In this document: one piece after another, positions 49,506-58,513 of the stretch
How the letters are laid out: each line of letters opens with the position of its first letter
How positions within the stretch are numbered: position 1 is the first letter of the stretch
Source of the DNA: RBC074 sp964470555
GTDB lineage: Bacteria > Acidobacteriota > Blastocatellia > RBC074
Assembly (NCBI GenBank): GCA_964470555.1
Contig: CAYYDG010000024.1
Location: 48,133-112,132 of the forward strand
DNA length: 64,000 nucleotides
Direction: 5' to 3'
Notes under the pieces: model-generated
Databases searched by the model: none
Told to the model about the DNA's origin: nothing
Seen by the model: the letters and a program-made list of their open reading frames with translations, nothing else
Program-made: the position numbers and the translations under genes

Positions 49506-52382
49506 TCAATCCACGTAAAGAAAATCGTTCGAAGCCATCAACACACGGCACAAACTCTGCCAGGCTTTGGCGTCGGCGTTTTCGCCGGAAGATTTCTGTT
49601 TGAACACCGCAATGTATTTCAATGCTTGTTCAAGTTCGGATTTTTCGGCCTGGCGATTCAGCACGCGGCGATAAAGGCTTTCAACTCGCGTCGAATCATT
49701 CAACGATGGATCGGCCAGCAACGCTTTTGCCAACGTAGCCGAACGATCCGTCAGGAATTCGCTGTTGAGCCAGAACAACGCCTGCGTCGAAACGTTGGTC
49801 AACAGACGTTTGCCCGTCATCGAAGTGGCATCGCCGAAATCGAAGAGATTCAACAGCGTAGGCAGATTCGCGCGGCGCAACGGAATGTAGACCGTGCGAC
49901 GGTTCAGCTTTTCGGGATTCAAACTCAAACGTCCCTGATTGTTTTCGCCGTCGGTTCCGCGTCCTTTTTGCAGCGTGCCGCCCATCGTCAAATCAATCGA
50001 ACCGTCAATCGCCAGCAATCCGTCGCGCAATTCTTCTACGGACAAACGGCGGCGATTGAACCGCGTCAACAAACGATTGTCGTTGTCGGCGTTGTCGGCC
50101 AGATCAGTGTTGTTGCTGGCCATTTGGTAAGCGCTGGAAAGCATCAGCAACCGGTGCATCGTTTTGACAGACCATCCGCGTTTGACGAATTCGCGCGACA
50201 GAAAATCCAGCAGTTCCGGGTGCGAAGGTTTATCGCCGGTGACGCCGAAGTTGTCCGGCGTGCGAACCAGGCCTTCGCCGAAATGCCATTGCCAGACGCG
50301 ATTGACGATCACGCGCGTGGTCAGCGGATGTTCGGGTTGCGTCAGCCATTCAGCCAATTGCAAACGACCGCTGCCGGTGAAGTTCGGTTTGGTGTCGAAT
50401 GTGGAAAGAATGGCCGGAAAGGCTTTCGGAGCTTCTTCGCCAGGCGAGTTGTAATCGCCGCGCACGAAGACTTTTTGCGCGACCGGTTCGCCTTCTTCAA
50501 TGGCGCAAGCGAGTTCCGGTTCGGCAGGCGCAGATTTTTTCAGCGTTTCGATTTCTTTTTGCAATTCGGCAATGCGCTGGTTTTGTTCGACGGAAAACCG
50601 TGTTTTGTCTTTGGCGGAAACGCCGAACGGCCCATCGCCCGCGAAATAAACTCCGTGAAAGAACCGGTCATCGCCCGCCTCAAACGCAGGTTTGCCCGAT
50701 ACGGATTTTTTCTGGCCCGGGTCAGCCGCTTTTTCAGCCGCCCGCCACTTGGCCATTTTTTCCAGCCATTCGTTCAGCCGGGTTTGAAATTGCCGCTGAT
50801 AGTTTTGCGCAACTTCGGCCAGCTTGTCCGATGATGCGTTGCGCCATTCCAGCAAATGCTGCGGCGTCAGATCGCCGGGCTTCAAAAACTTGACCCAACG
50901 ATTCACCACTTCCACCGGCAATGTTGTTTGTGCGGCAACGTCTTCGGTTTTTGCTTCGCCTGCATAAACCTTATGCGCTGCCAACATGAACTCGGCCATT
51001 CGCGGCGCAAATTGTTTGGCCGCAGGTTCACGAACCGAGTCCACGATTTCTTCCAGTTCGGTTTGCGCTCTTTGTTGTTTGGCCTGAAGTTCTTTGCGAG
51101 CGGTTTGGTATTTTTCCCATTCGGTTTTGGGCACGAGCGGTTTTTCCAACACGCCGGACACATGCGAATCGGGATTTCTGAAACTGCGCGTCGAAGCGAA
51201 GATGTTGATCATCGAATAATAATCTTTGGTCAGCAGCGCATCGAATTTGTGATTGTGGCAGCGCGCGCAAGCCAGCGTCATTCCCAAAAACGCTTTTGAG
51301 GTGACGTCCACCTGTTCGTCGTAAACGTCATACAGCATTTTCGTTTTGTCCTGCTGGGCGACGGCTTTCGGACCCAGCGCCAGAAAGCCAGTGGCAATGA
51401 TGCCGCGCCGATTCACTTCATTGCCATCCTGACTCGGCAACAAATCTCCGGCGATTTGTTCGCGTATGAATTGATTGAACGGCAAATCGTCGTTGAACGC
51501 TTCGATGACGTAATCGCGATATTTCCAGGCGAAAGGATAACGGTGATCTTCGTCGTTGCCAGTCGAATCAGCGTAACGCGCCACGTCCAGCCAATGCCGT
51601 CCCCACTTTTCGCCATACCGAGGCGAGGCCAGCAACCGTTCAACGACTTTTTCAAACGCAGTCGGCGAAGTATCGGCCAGAAAGTCCTTGATCTCTGTTT
51701 CTGTCGGAGGCAAACCGGTCAGGTCGTAAGTCGCTCGACGCAATAGCGTCAACTTGTCGGCGGGCGGAGCAGGTTGCAGATTTTTTTCTTCCAGCTTGGC
51801 CAAAATGAAGGCATCAATCGGCGATTTCACCCAGGCCGAATTTTTGACTTTTGGCACAGCAGGATTGGCCAGCGGTTGATAAGCCCAGAACTTCTTTTCT
51901 TCGTCGGTGAATTCGCGCGTGGATTTCGGAGCCGTTTTGGTTTCGGCAACGATTGCTTTGGCGTTTGGCCAGTGAGCGCCCGCTTTGACCCATTCGGCGA
52001 TGACAGCAAGGTCGGCGTCTTTCATCTTGCCGGAAGGCGGCATCTTCAATTTGTCGTCATAGCCGATGACTTTCAACAATCGGCTTTCTTCGGGATGCTC
52101 TTTATTGATGAGCGGGCCGCTTTCGCCGCCGCGAGCAAAACCTTCGGCGGTGGTCAAATCCAATTCGGCGACTTTGGCGTTCGGGTTGTGGCACTTGGCG
52201 CAGTTGGCAATCAACAGAGGTCGAACTTTTTTCTCGAAAAACTCCGTCTGATCGGCCTGTTCATCTATTAGTTCGAACGAACGCGCCGATGCTGATTCCG
52301 AGCCTGGGCTGAGATACAACAAGGCTGCGCCGATGAAACAAACAACTACAACAAATTTCAGACGGTGAATCGTCGCCAACAT
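49506..52382 (-). CDS. Planctomycete-type cytochrome C/DUF1549/DUF1553 protein
   Basis: This protein has 958 residues. A signal peptide (LKFVVVVCFIGAALLYL) is followed by a PSCyt1 heme domain (CAKCHNP near 61 and a Met in KMPPSGKM), DUF1549/PSCyt2 (from about 190, with a second CARCHNH near 370), and DUF1553/PSD1 at the C-terminus (HPLTTRVIVNRVWQWHFGEGLVRTPDNFG). It is the normal partner of DUF1501 proteins. The role is thought to be extracellular polysaccharide degradation, but this is not proven. The start ATG 52382 gives a good signal peptide. Confidence 0.93.
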   Translation of the reverse strand: MLATIHRLKFVVVVCFIGAALLYLSPGSESASARSFELIDEQADQTEFFEKKVRPLLIANCAKCHNPNAKVAELDLTTAEGFARGGESGPLINKEHPEESRLLKVIGYDDKLKMPPSGKMKDADLAVIAEWVKAGAHWPNAKAIVAETKTAPKSTREFTDEEKKFWAYQPLANPAVPKVKNSAWVKSPIDAFILAKLEEKNLQPAPPADKLTLLRRATYDLTGLPPTETEIKDFLADTSPTAFEKVVERLLASPRYGEKWGRHWLDVARYADSTGNDEDHRYPFAWKYRDYVIEAFNDDLPFNQFIREQIAGDLLPSQDGNEVNRRGIIATGFLALGPKAVAQQDKTKMLYDVYDEQVDVTSKAFLGMTLACARCHNHKFDALLTKDYYSMINIFASTRSFRNPDSHVSGVLEKPLVPKTEWEKYQTARKELQAKQQRAQTELEEIVDSVREPAAKQFAPRMAEFMLAAHKVYAGEAKTEDVAAQTTLPVEVVNRWVKFLKPGDLTPQHLLEWRNASSDKLAEVAQNYQRQFQTRLNEWLEKMAKWRAAEKAADPGQKKSVSGKPAFEAGDDRFFHGVYFAGDGPFGVSAKDKTRFSVEQNQRIAELQKEIETLKKSAPAEPELACAIEEGEPVAQKVFVRGDYNSPGEEAPKAFPAILSTFDTKPNFTGSGRLQLAEWLTQPEHPLTTRVIVNRVWQWHFGEGLVRTPDNFGVTGDKPSHPELLDFLSREFVKRGWSVKTMHRLLMLSSAYQMASNNTDLADNADNDNRLLTRFNRRRLSVEELRDGLLAIDGSIDLTMGGTLQKGRGTDGENNQGRLSLNPEKLNRRTVYIPLRRANLPTLLNLFDFGDATSMTGKRLLTNVSTQALFWLNSEFLTDRSATLAKALLADPSLNDSTRVESLYRRVLNRQAEKSELEQALKYIAVFKQKSSGENADAKAWQSLCRVLMASNDFLYVD

Positions 52383-52780
52383 GAACTTGCTCCTTGGGAG
52401 TGAAGAAATTGAAGAAAAGATGCGGACTCGAACGAAGCCGCGTTATAACTTTGGCCTGACGGATTGGTCAAGCCACTTGGGATTTGGCAATGGCTCAAAG
52501 TGCAGTAAGCGCAATGTTCAGATCGTTGGTTGTCTGGCTTCAGTACGAATTGAGCGAGAAATTTTTCCCGCGAACATTTTTCCAGACTTTGGGGAACTCG
52601 AATCTTCGGAAAGATGAGAAGACGATGGCGTTGAGGAAATTATTTCATAGCGGTTTTTACTCGACGAAGTAAGAATTACTCGGCTGCGGAAAAGACGGTT
52701 TTGCGTAAGACAAAACGAGTGCAAGTTAAAGGTCTGTCTTTTCAATGAGTTAGATGGAATTTTCAGGTGCGGGATTTCTG

Positions 52781-52796
52781 TGGCACCGAGCTTGCT
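52781..52796 (+). promoter_or_regulatory. Sigma-54 promoter of predicted small RNA
   Basis: TGGCACCGAGCTTGCT is a full match to TGGCACN5TTGCW, with GG at 52782-52783 and GC at 52794-52795. No protein gene follows; a terminator does, 115 bases downstream of the expected start. Confidence 0.75.
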
Positions 52797-52806
52797 CTAG
52801 CTTAGG

Positions 52807-52930
52807 CGGGGCAACGAGATACCAGGTGGTTAACTCCACTGACGGTGTCAGCGGTTACCAGGGTGAGGAAGGTGACCGCACTTATCATGGCGCTACAGAC
52901 AATCCCACGACTGTAGCGCCTTTTATTTTC
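52807..52930 (+). ncRNA. Predicted sigma-54-dependent small RNA
   Basis: The expected transcript runs from about 52807 to the terminator near 52925, about 120 bases. Internal stems are visible: GTGG/CCAC (52826-52839), TGAC/GTCA around 52840-52850, and GGTTACC with GGTGACC (52853-52859 with 52871-52877). It ends in GGCGCTACAG/CTGTAGCGCC (52889-52920) followed by TTTTATTTT. No start codon with a ribosome site and no family I recognise is present. Function unknown; other sigma-54-driven small RNAs (Qrr, GlmY) regulate mRNAs by pairing. Confidence 0.55.
52889..52930 (+). terminator. Intrinsic terminator of predicted small RNA
   Basis: GGCGCTACAG (52889-52898) and CTGTAGCGCC (52911-52920) form a perfect 10-bp stem followed by TTTTATTTTC. 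Confidence 0.9.
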
Positions 52931-53227
52931 CGACTGCTGCGAGCAATTCTTGCAAACAGACAATCTCACGGATGTGGTGTTCGATGTCAGGGTCTGTTTG
53001 GTTGCCACCATTCCTTACCGCCAAAGGCTTCAAGATTCTCCCATCAAATTTCAAAAGAGTATCCCCTTGTTTCTATCAACAATGTTGTATGTCTTGGATC
53101 AAAGACTGTCGAACTGATCAACAGATGGCGTGGTAGGCGTATGATTACGTGCCTCGAAAGGGTTTGCGGTTAAGGGATGCGCCGCAGTACGTATTCATGC
53201 GCCGACCAGGCCACCTGCTGGAATTCA

Positions 53228-53276
53228 AGTCTGGGGAAGTCTCGGAAAATCAGCGGGACTTCCCCAGACTTTTCTG
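53228..53276 (+). terminator. Strong hairpin with T tract, no obvious transcript
   Basis: AGTCTGGGGAAGTC (53228-53241) and GACTTCCCCAGACT (53257-53270) form a perfect 14-bp stem followed by TTTTCT. What it terminates is unclear, as no gene precedes it. Confidence 0.7.
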
Positions 53277-53385
53277 GACTTCACGAAACTTTCCCAAACC
53301 GTTCTTGACGGACTTTCCCGCCGTGACTATGTTGCATGTTCGTTTGCTTATCTTTTAACGAGAGAACGAAATTCAAGCTGGCCAA

Positions 53386-53480
53386 TTCACCGCAGAGGCG
53401 CAAAGAGGCGCAGAGGTAACGCAGAGTGTTCAATCGGGATCTCTGCGCTTCCTTAGCGTTCTCTGCGTCTCTGCGGTGAA
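53386..53480. repeat. Palindromic repeat (CAGAG type)
   Basis: TTCACCGCAGAG (53386-53397) and CTCTGCGGTGAA (53469-53480) are perfect 12-bp inverted ends, with GCAGAG/CTCTGC words inside. It is related to the element at 668-731. Confidence 0.85.
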
Positions 53481-53525
53481 AGAGAGTTTGGGGTTCGCTT
53501 TTTCTCAAAACCAGCAGGGCGCGCA

Positions 53526-55022
53526 ATGTTGAGCGATTACCGCCAGCGATTTGGCGAGTACCATTCCGAACTTCACCGCGAAGATTTTCTCTTTCGTTCC
53601 GGTCGCCAAACCAGCCGCGACGTGGCGCACATTCACAGTGAATACAGCGACCTGTTTCGACTTTCGACGGTCGAAGAACTCCGCGCCAAACGCAACGACG
53701 TTTCCGAATCCCGCAAAACCGAACGAGTTGCCATCGCGCGATTGATCGCCTTTGCTCTGGAAGGAAATCTGCTTGCTCGCGTTCGCGACGTGTCCGCCGA
53801 AATTTCCGAGTACGAAGTCGCCTCGAAAATTGATTGGCCGTCAAAAAGTAATCTGGATGTGCAGCGAATTCCTTTCCATCAAATCGAAGAATTGCTGGCG
53901 ATCGAACCTGACCGCGAGCGTCGTCGCGAACTTCACGCCCGCCGAGCCGACATCGTCAAAGGAACCCAGGATTTGTTGGCTGAACTATTTGCCATTTTGC
54001 GAGACGGCGCGCGCGAACTTGGATTTGCCTCCTATCCGGCGATGCGGCGCGAACTTCGCGGAGTTGATCTTGACGCTGTTGCGGCCAAAGCGACGCAGTT
54101 GTTGTCAAAAACCGAAAGCCGTTATGTTTCAGAGCTTGCGCCGTTGCTGGCGCGCGAAACCGGCGTTTCCCTGGACGAAGCGACCGAGGCAGATTGGCCG
54201 TATCTGCGGCGTTACACGCGGTTTGATGTCTTCTTTCCGCGCGAACAGATGCTGCGCGTGTACCGCGAACTCTTTGCCAACTTCGGTTTCAATCCGGACA
54301 AACAAGCAAATGTCGAACTTGACGCCGCCGTTCGTGCGGGCAAACAACGCCGTGCGTTTTGTTCGCCGATTCGCATTCCCGACGAAATCAAACTGGTCGT
54401 TCAACCAACCGGCGGCCATTTGAATTACGGCGAATTCCTGCGCGCGGCGGGCAAAGCGCAACTCTTCGCGTGGACTTCGCGCAATCTGCCGCCGGAATTT
54501 CAACGCGGCGGAGATGCCGCCGTGCCGATGGCCTGGGCATTGTTGATCGAAAACCTGATGCTGGAAGAAGCCTGGCTCACCGGCACTTTCGGTTTTGTCG
54601 CCAATGCGGAATTTCGCCGCGCGCTGTCGCTGTTTCGTTTGCTGGAATTGCGCCGCGAAGCCGCCCGGCTCACTTACGAACTGGAATTTCATTCGGGCAA
54701 TCTGACCAGCGGCATTGGCGAACGCTACGCCGAACTAATGACCGACGCACTGCGCGTGCGCGTTGACGGAGCCGATTGTTTGCGCGACCTCAGCGACGAT
54801 TTTCGCTCGGCGGATTTTCTGCGCGCCGCCGCCTTTGAAGCGCAGATGCGCGATTTCCTGAAAACCCAATTCGGCTCGCGCTGGTGGACTTCGCGCAAAG
54901 CGGGCGAAATGCTGATTGATTTGTGGAATACCGGGCAGCAGTATTCAGTGGAAGAGTTGGCGGCGATGATCGGGATTGGCGAATTGGATTTTGATTGTTT
55001 GACCTCAGAAGTCTTAAACTAG
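53526..55022 (+). CDS. M3-peptidase-like protein lacking the zinc site
   Basis: This protein has 498 residues and no signal peptide. The whole is helical and has the layout of oligoendopeptidase F/M3-like proteins, including TGGHLNYGEFLRAAGKAQLFAW near 295-316. In active M3 enzymes this position reads LHExGHALH; here it is L-R-A-A-G-K-A-Q-L (R306 to K310), so all three metal/catalytic residues are gone. It is probably a pseudoenzyme. ATG 53526 lacks a strong ribosome site. The frame is intact with no stops, so loss of catalysis seems to be a stable property. Confidence 0.75.
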   Translation: MLSDYRQRFGEYHSELHREDFLFRSGRQTSRDVAHIHSEYSDLFRLSTVEELRAKRNDVSESRKTERVAIARLIAFALEGNLLARVRDVSAEISEYEVASKIDWPSKSNLDVQRIPFHQIEELLAIEPDRERRRELHARRADIVKGTQDLLAELFAILRDGARELGFASYPAMRRELRGVDLDAVAAKATQLLSKTESRYVSELAPLLARETGVSLDEATEADWPYLRRYTRFDVFFPREQMLRVYRELFANFGFNPDKQANVELDAAVRAGKQRRAFCSPIRIPDEIKLVVQPTGGHLNYGEFLRAAGKAQLFAWTSRNLPPEFQRGGDAAVPMAWALLIENLMLEEAWLTGTFGFVANAEFRRALSLFRLLELRREAARLTYELEFHSGNLTSGIGERYAELMTDALRVRVDGADCLRDLSDDFRSADFLRAAAFEAQMRDFLKTQFGSRWWTSRKAGEMLIDLWNTGQQYSVEELAAMIGIGELDFDCLTSEVLN

Positions 55023-55073
55023 GATTGTGCTCATCTGTCGAGAAATTACCTGTGAAAATGGAGTAGGAAGACT

Positions 55074-55661
55074 ATGAAGAAATGTCCATTTTGTGCTGAA
55101 GAGATTCAGGATGATGCCATTAAGTGCAAACATTGTGGAGAATGGCTAACTGAGCATACTTATCACACAGGATCGCCCAAGAGTGTAGTACCAATTCAAA
55201 CAGAAATAGTAAAAGTAGCGTCTCCAAATGAAAAAAGCACACCAAGGCAATATCAAGAGAAAATTTCATCAGACGTGGTGCCGCAGGATAAGTCAGAAGT
55301 ATTCACGACAGAGACGATAGAGGATGAGGAAGAGCCTTACAGTTGGTATGACTCCATCTATAACAAGCTCTTTTTTATTTCAGGCGCAATCGGCTTGTTC
55401 CTGGGAGTGTTTACAGCAAAAGGATCGAACAGTGGATTTGAATTCCTTCTCAACTTTTTACTCACAGCACTCGGTACCGTAGCAATCCCAGCTTTATTTG
55501 CAGTAATAGCCTCGTTGCCAGTTGCGTTGATTGCTATGCTAGCAACTAAAGGGAAGTTCAAGAGGCTTTTCAAAGCAACATTTACTGTGACATTTATTGG
55601 CTTCCTTGTTTATGTCATAGTTATCAGAATCCTTACCCCGGCCAGCAATACACCAAAATGA
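55074..55661 (+). CDS. Zinc-ribbon membrane protein
   Basis: This protein has 195 residues. The N-terminus CPFCAEEIQDDAIKCKHCGEW is a zinc ribbon of the type common in small bacterial membrane proteins. A linker is followed by two or three C-terminal hydrophobic spans (about 105-185). It is AT-rich compared with its neighbours. GTAGGAAG precedes ATG 55074. Its stop overlaps the aroB start by four bases. Confidence 0.82.
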   Translation: MKKCPFCAEEIQDDAIKCKHCGEWLTEHTYHTGSPKSVVPIQTEIVKVASPNEKSTPRQYQEKISSDVVPQDKSEVFTTETIEDEEEPYSWYDSIYNKLFFISGAIGLFLGVFTAKGSNSGFEFLLNFLLTALGTVAIPALFAVIASLPVALIAMLATKGKFKRLFKATFTVTFIGFLVYVIVIRILTPASNTPK

Positions 55662-56809
55662 AGGCATTGAAGGCTGAAAGCCAGCTAATGACACAAACAG
55701 TCCGTGTCGCACTCGGCGAACGAAGTTATGACATCACCATTGCCGACGGAGCCTTGAAGCAAGTTGGCGAAATTACACGCTCGGCGCTTGGCGCGAAGAC
55801 GCGCAAGCTGGCGATTATCTCGAACGCGCGCGTTCACCGGTTGTATGGCCGAGCCGTCGAAAAGAGTTTGAAGCAGGCGGGTTTCGCCACGCTGACGCAT
55901 TTGATGGGCGAAGGCGAACGCGCCAAATCGCTGGCATCAGCGGAAAAAGCCCTGGCCTTTATGATCGCCAATCGTTTTGAACGCAGCGATGCCGTGGTCG
56001 CTCTGGGCGGCGGCGTCGTAGGCGATCTGGCCGGATTCGTCGCCGCTTGTTATCAGCGCGGAGTTCATTACGTCCAGATTCCGACGACCTTGCTGGCGAC
56101 GATTGATAGCTCCGTCGGCGGCAAAACCGCAGTCAATCATCGGCTGGGCAAAAACCTGATCGGAGCGTTTCACCAGCCGCGCGCGGTCATCATTGATCCG
56201 CAAACGCTGGCGACGTTACCGCAACGCGAACTGCGCGCCGGGCTTTACGAAGCTTTGAAGTATGGCGTGATTTGGGATCGGGCATTGTTTGATTTGCTGG
56301 AGGAAAAACTGGCGGATGTGTTTGCGCTCGATGCCGGGTTGTTGGCAAAAATCATTGCTCGCTGTTGCGAAATCAAAGCCGAGGTTGTGACCACGGACGA
56401 ACGCGAATCGGGGTTGCGGCGAATTTTGAACTTTGGCCATACGGTCGGCCACGCGCTGGAAGCGGTGACGGCTTATCGGCGACTGAAACATGGCGAAGCT
56501 GTTGGTTACGGAATGCAATGCGCCTCTACCATTTCGGAAAAAGCGGGTATAATCCCGCGCGCTGAAGCCGACGTGATCAGGTCAGGCGTTGACGCGCTGA
56601 GCCGGTTTGGTCGCAAGCTGCCCCCCATTGATGACTTGAACGTGCCCGACATAGTCGCGGCGATGGCGCACGACAAGAAAGTTGCCCAAGGAAAACTTCC
56701 CCTCATTTTGCCAACACGGATCGGCGAGGTTGTTGTGCGCGACGACATTTCGCCGACCATCATTCGCGCCAGCGTGCGCGAATTGTTGAATCACGCTGCA
56801 AGAGGTTGA
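55658..56809 (+). CDS. aroB: 3-dehydroquinate synthase
   Basis: This protein has 383 residues. The NAD and metal-binding core is complete: GGGVVGDLAGFVAACYQRGV, PTTLLATIDSSVGGKTAVN, the EALKYGVI helix and ILNFGHTVGHALE with the zinc histidines. It converts DAHP to 3-dehydroquinate in the shikimate pathway. The first ATG (55658) overlaps the upstream stop and would be translated by coupling; the second, ATG 55688 (MTQTVRVALGERSYDITI), is the usual family start. No other aro gene is adjacent. Confidence 0.95.
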   Translation: MKALKAESQLMTQTVRVALGERSYDITIADGALKQVGEITRSALGAKTRKLAIISNARVHRLYGRAVEKSLKQAGFATLTHLMGEGERAKSLASAEKALAFMIANRFERSDAVVALGGGVVGDLAGFVAACYQRGVHYVQIPTTLLATIDSSVGGKTAVNHRLGKNLIGAFHQPRAVIIDPQTLATLPQRELRAGLYEALKYGVIWDRALFDLLEEKLADVFALDAGLLAKIIARCCEIKAEVVTTDERESGLRRILNFGHTVGHALEAVTAYRRLKHGEAVGYGMQCASTISEKAGIIPRAEADVIRSGVDALSRFGRKLPPIDDLNVPDIVAAMAHDKKVAQGKLPLILPTRIGEVVVRDDISPTIIRASVRELLNHAARG

Positions 56810-56815
56810 GAAAGA

Positions 56816-57202
56816 ATGAAAGCAAATAGAGTTGATCGCAGACCCGCTCAGGCCGAACGGGGAAGTGGACGGTTTGGAGTATTGTTGCTGTTGGCGTTCG
56901 CCGCGGCAATTGTCTATCTGGTGGCGATTTTCGTTCCAATTTATCAGGGCAATGAAGCGATGCACGCAGCCACTGCCGAAATTCTGCATCGCGGTGCAGT
57001 CCAGAATTTGAAAGAGGACGATGTGCGCGCCCAGTTGAAGGAAAAAGCTCGCGAATGCGGTTTGCCCGACGATCACCGCGTCGAATTGTGGCGCGAAGGC
57101 CGCGGGATGGCGGCCAAAATCAGCTTCAAACATCACGTTCGGTTTCCGTTTTACACCTATGAATGGCCGTTTGAGATTCGCGTCAAAGACCCAGGACTGT
57201 AA
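56816..57202 (+). CDS. Single-span membrane protein, DUF4845-like
   Basis: This protein has 128 residues. A cytoplasmic basic tail of about 20 residues is followed by one membrane span (FGVLLLLAFAAAIVYLVAIF) and a C-terminal domain with VRAQLKEKARECGLP and a WEGRG-like loop. I have weak recognition as DUF4845-like. It starts six bases after aroB and is probably cotranscribed. Confidence 0.6.
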   Translation: MKANRVDRRPAQAERGSGRFGVLLLLAFAAAIVYLVAIFVPIYQGNEAMHAATAEILHRGAVQNLKEDDVRAQLKEKARECGLPDDHRVELWREGRGMAAKISFKHHVRFPFYTYEWPFEIRVKDPGL

Positions 57203-57221
57203 TCGGCAGCAGAATTTGCAA

Positions 57222-57329
57222 AACAGGATGAGCAAGATTTTTTCAGAATGAACAGGATTCACAGACGACCGGAACACAACCGTGAATGAAGTTCCTGAAA
57301 ATCCTGCCGAAAATCCGGTTCATCCTGTT
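57222..57329. repeat. Palindromic repeat (ACAGGAT type)
   Basis: AACAGGATGA (57222-57231) and TCATCCTGTT (57320-57329) are perfect inverted ends. It is related to the elements at 28250, 43818 and 60325. Confidence 0.7.
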
Positions 57330-57401
57330 GAGAAAAACGGTTATAGCCTTATCTGCCTTGTTTGGTTGCCTATCCTACGATCTGCGCGTACGATCCGCGC
57401 C

Positions 57402-58355
57402 ATGTCCACCGCAATCATCTATTCTGACGATTATCTGAAACATGACACTGGCCATCACCCCGAACGGCGCGAGCGGTATCGTGCTGTGTTGAATGGGTTG
57501 ATGGCTGATGAAGATCGCTGGCAAAGTTTCGTCAAGTTGTCTCCACGCGCCGCCACCGACGAAGAATTGGAGCGTTGCCACACGGCGCGTTCAATTGCTC
57601 GCGTACATCAGGCGTGCGAACAGGCGATGATGTTTGAACACGTGCAGATTGACGCCGACACTGTAGTTTCTGAACTCTCAGATGTCGCTGCGCGATTGGC
57701 TGCCGGAGGAGCTTGCCGAGCGGTGGATGCCGTCATCAGCGGAGAAGCCGAAAACGTTTTTGTCGCCTGTCGTCCGCCTGGGCATCACGCCACCGTCGGG
57801 CAGGCGATGGGGTTTTGCCTTTACAACAATGTCGCGGTTGCGGCGCGCTATGCTCAGGCGACATATCCGACGGAAATCAAAAACATCCTGATCGTGGATT
57901 TCGACGTGCATCACGGCAACGGAACCCAGGATATTTTTTACGACGATCCAACGGTTTTTTATTACAGCTTGCACCAGTACCCGTGGTATCCGGGAACAGG
58001 CGACGCGCGTGAACGCGGCGTGCGCGAAGGCGAAGGCTTTACGCTCAATGTTCCGATTCACGTTGGAACTTCGGCCAATGAATACCTGCAATTGTTCGAA
58101 CAAGGTTTGGAAACGGCGATGAAAACGCTTCAGCCGGATTTGGTCATCATCTCGGCGGGCTTTGATGCTCACGTCGCCGATCCGCTGGGGCAGTTGGAAC
58201 TGACTGACGACAGTTATGCTCGTATGTCCAGACGATTGAAAGAAGCGGCGCGGACTGCGGGCAAAGGTCGTGTCGTTTCCTGTCTGGAAGGGGGATACGA
58301 TTTGCGGACGATGGGCGAAACGGTCCGAACTCATGTCGCCGCGTTGGAGTTCTAA
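57402..58355 (+). CDS. Histone deacetylase family protein
   Basis: This protein has 317 residues. Zinc ligands and active-site residues are intact: RPPGHHA, DFDVHHGNGTQDIFY, SAGFDAHVADPLG and the C-terminal EGGYD. The family includes acetoin-utilization (AcuC) and acetylpolyamine amidohydrolases; the substrate cannot be told. The frame extends to 57282 but the first part is repeat-derived, and MSTAIIYSDDYLKHDTGHHPE at 57402 is the normal family start. Confidence 0.92.
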   Translation: MSTAIIYSDDYLKHDTGHHPERRERYRAVLNGLMADEDRWQSFVKLSPRAATDEELERCHTARSIARVHQACEQAMMFEHVQIDADTVVSELSDVAARLAAGGACRAVDAVISGEAENVFVACRPPGHHATVGQAMGFCLYNNVAVAARYAQATYPTEIKNILIVDFDVHHGNGTQDIFYDDPTVFYYSLHQYPWYPGTGDARERGVREGEGFTLNVPIHVGTSANEYLQLFEQGLETAMKTLQPDLVIISAGFDAHVADPLGQLELTDDSYARMSRRLKEAARTAGKGRVVSCLEGGYDLRTMGETVRTHVAALEF

Positions 58356-58513
58356 GGCAACTGGAATAAACCTTTTGCCGCCGGGCATCATGATTCCGGC
58401 GGAAAAATACTTGGCGATTATCGCGGTTTGCCTTTGTTTCGCTTAACCGCGGGAGTAGAATCCACCGCGACAGTTACCCCCAGTCAACGTGTTTTAGGTC
58501 GAAGGAGGCCGTT

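Larger units (their letters stand above)
52383..53525. other. Gene-free region of 1.1 kb
   Basis: I see no credible protein gene. The region holds a sigma-54 box with a predicted small RNA (52781-52930), a second hairpin with T tract (53228-53276), and a palindromic repeat (53386-53480). Length alone makes it the largest gene-free gap in the window. Confidence 0.6.

Noticed and set aside
52760..52925. Signal recognition particle RNA, 6S RNA or a known riboswitch in the gene-free gap
   Set aside because: The GTTACCAGGGTGAGGAAGG segment superficially recalls the SRP RNA apical loop, but the conserved GUCAGG-CC-GGAAGGAAGCAGC order is not present, and no riboswitch core that I know matches. An apparent stem between 52765 and 52883 would start upstream of the sigma-54 transcription start.
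58378..58402. Terminator after the deacetylase gene
   Set aside because: CCGCCGG and CCGGCGG pair, but the following bases on the plus strand are A-rich, so no U tract exists for this direction.
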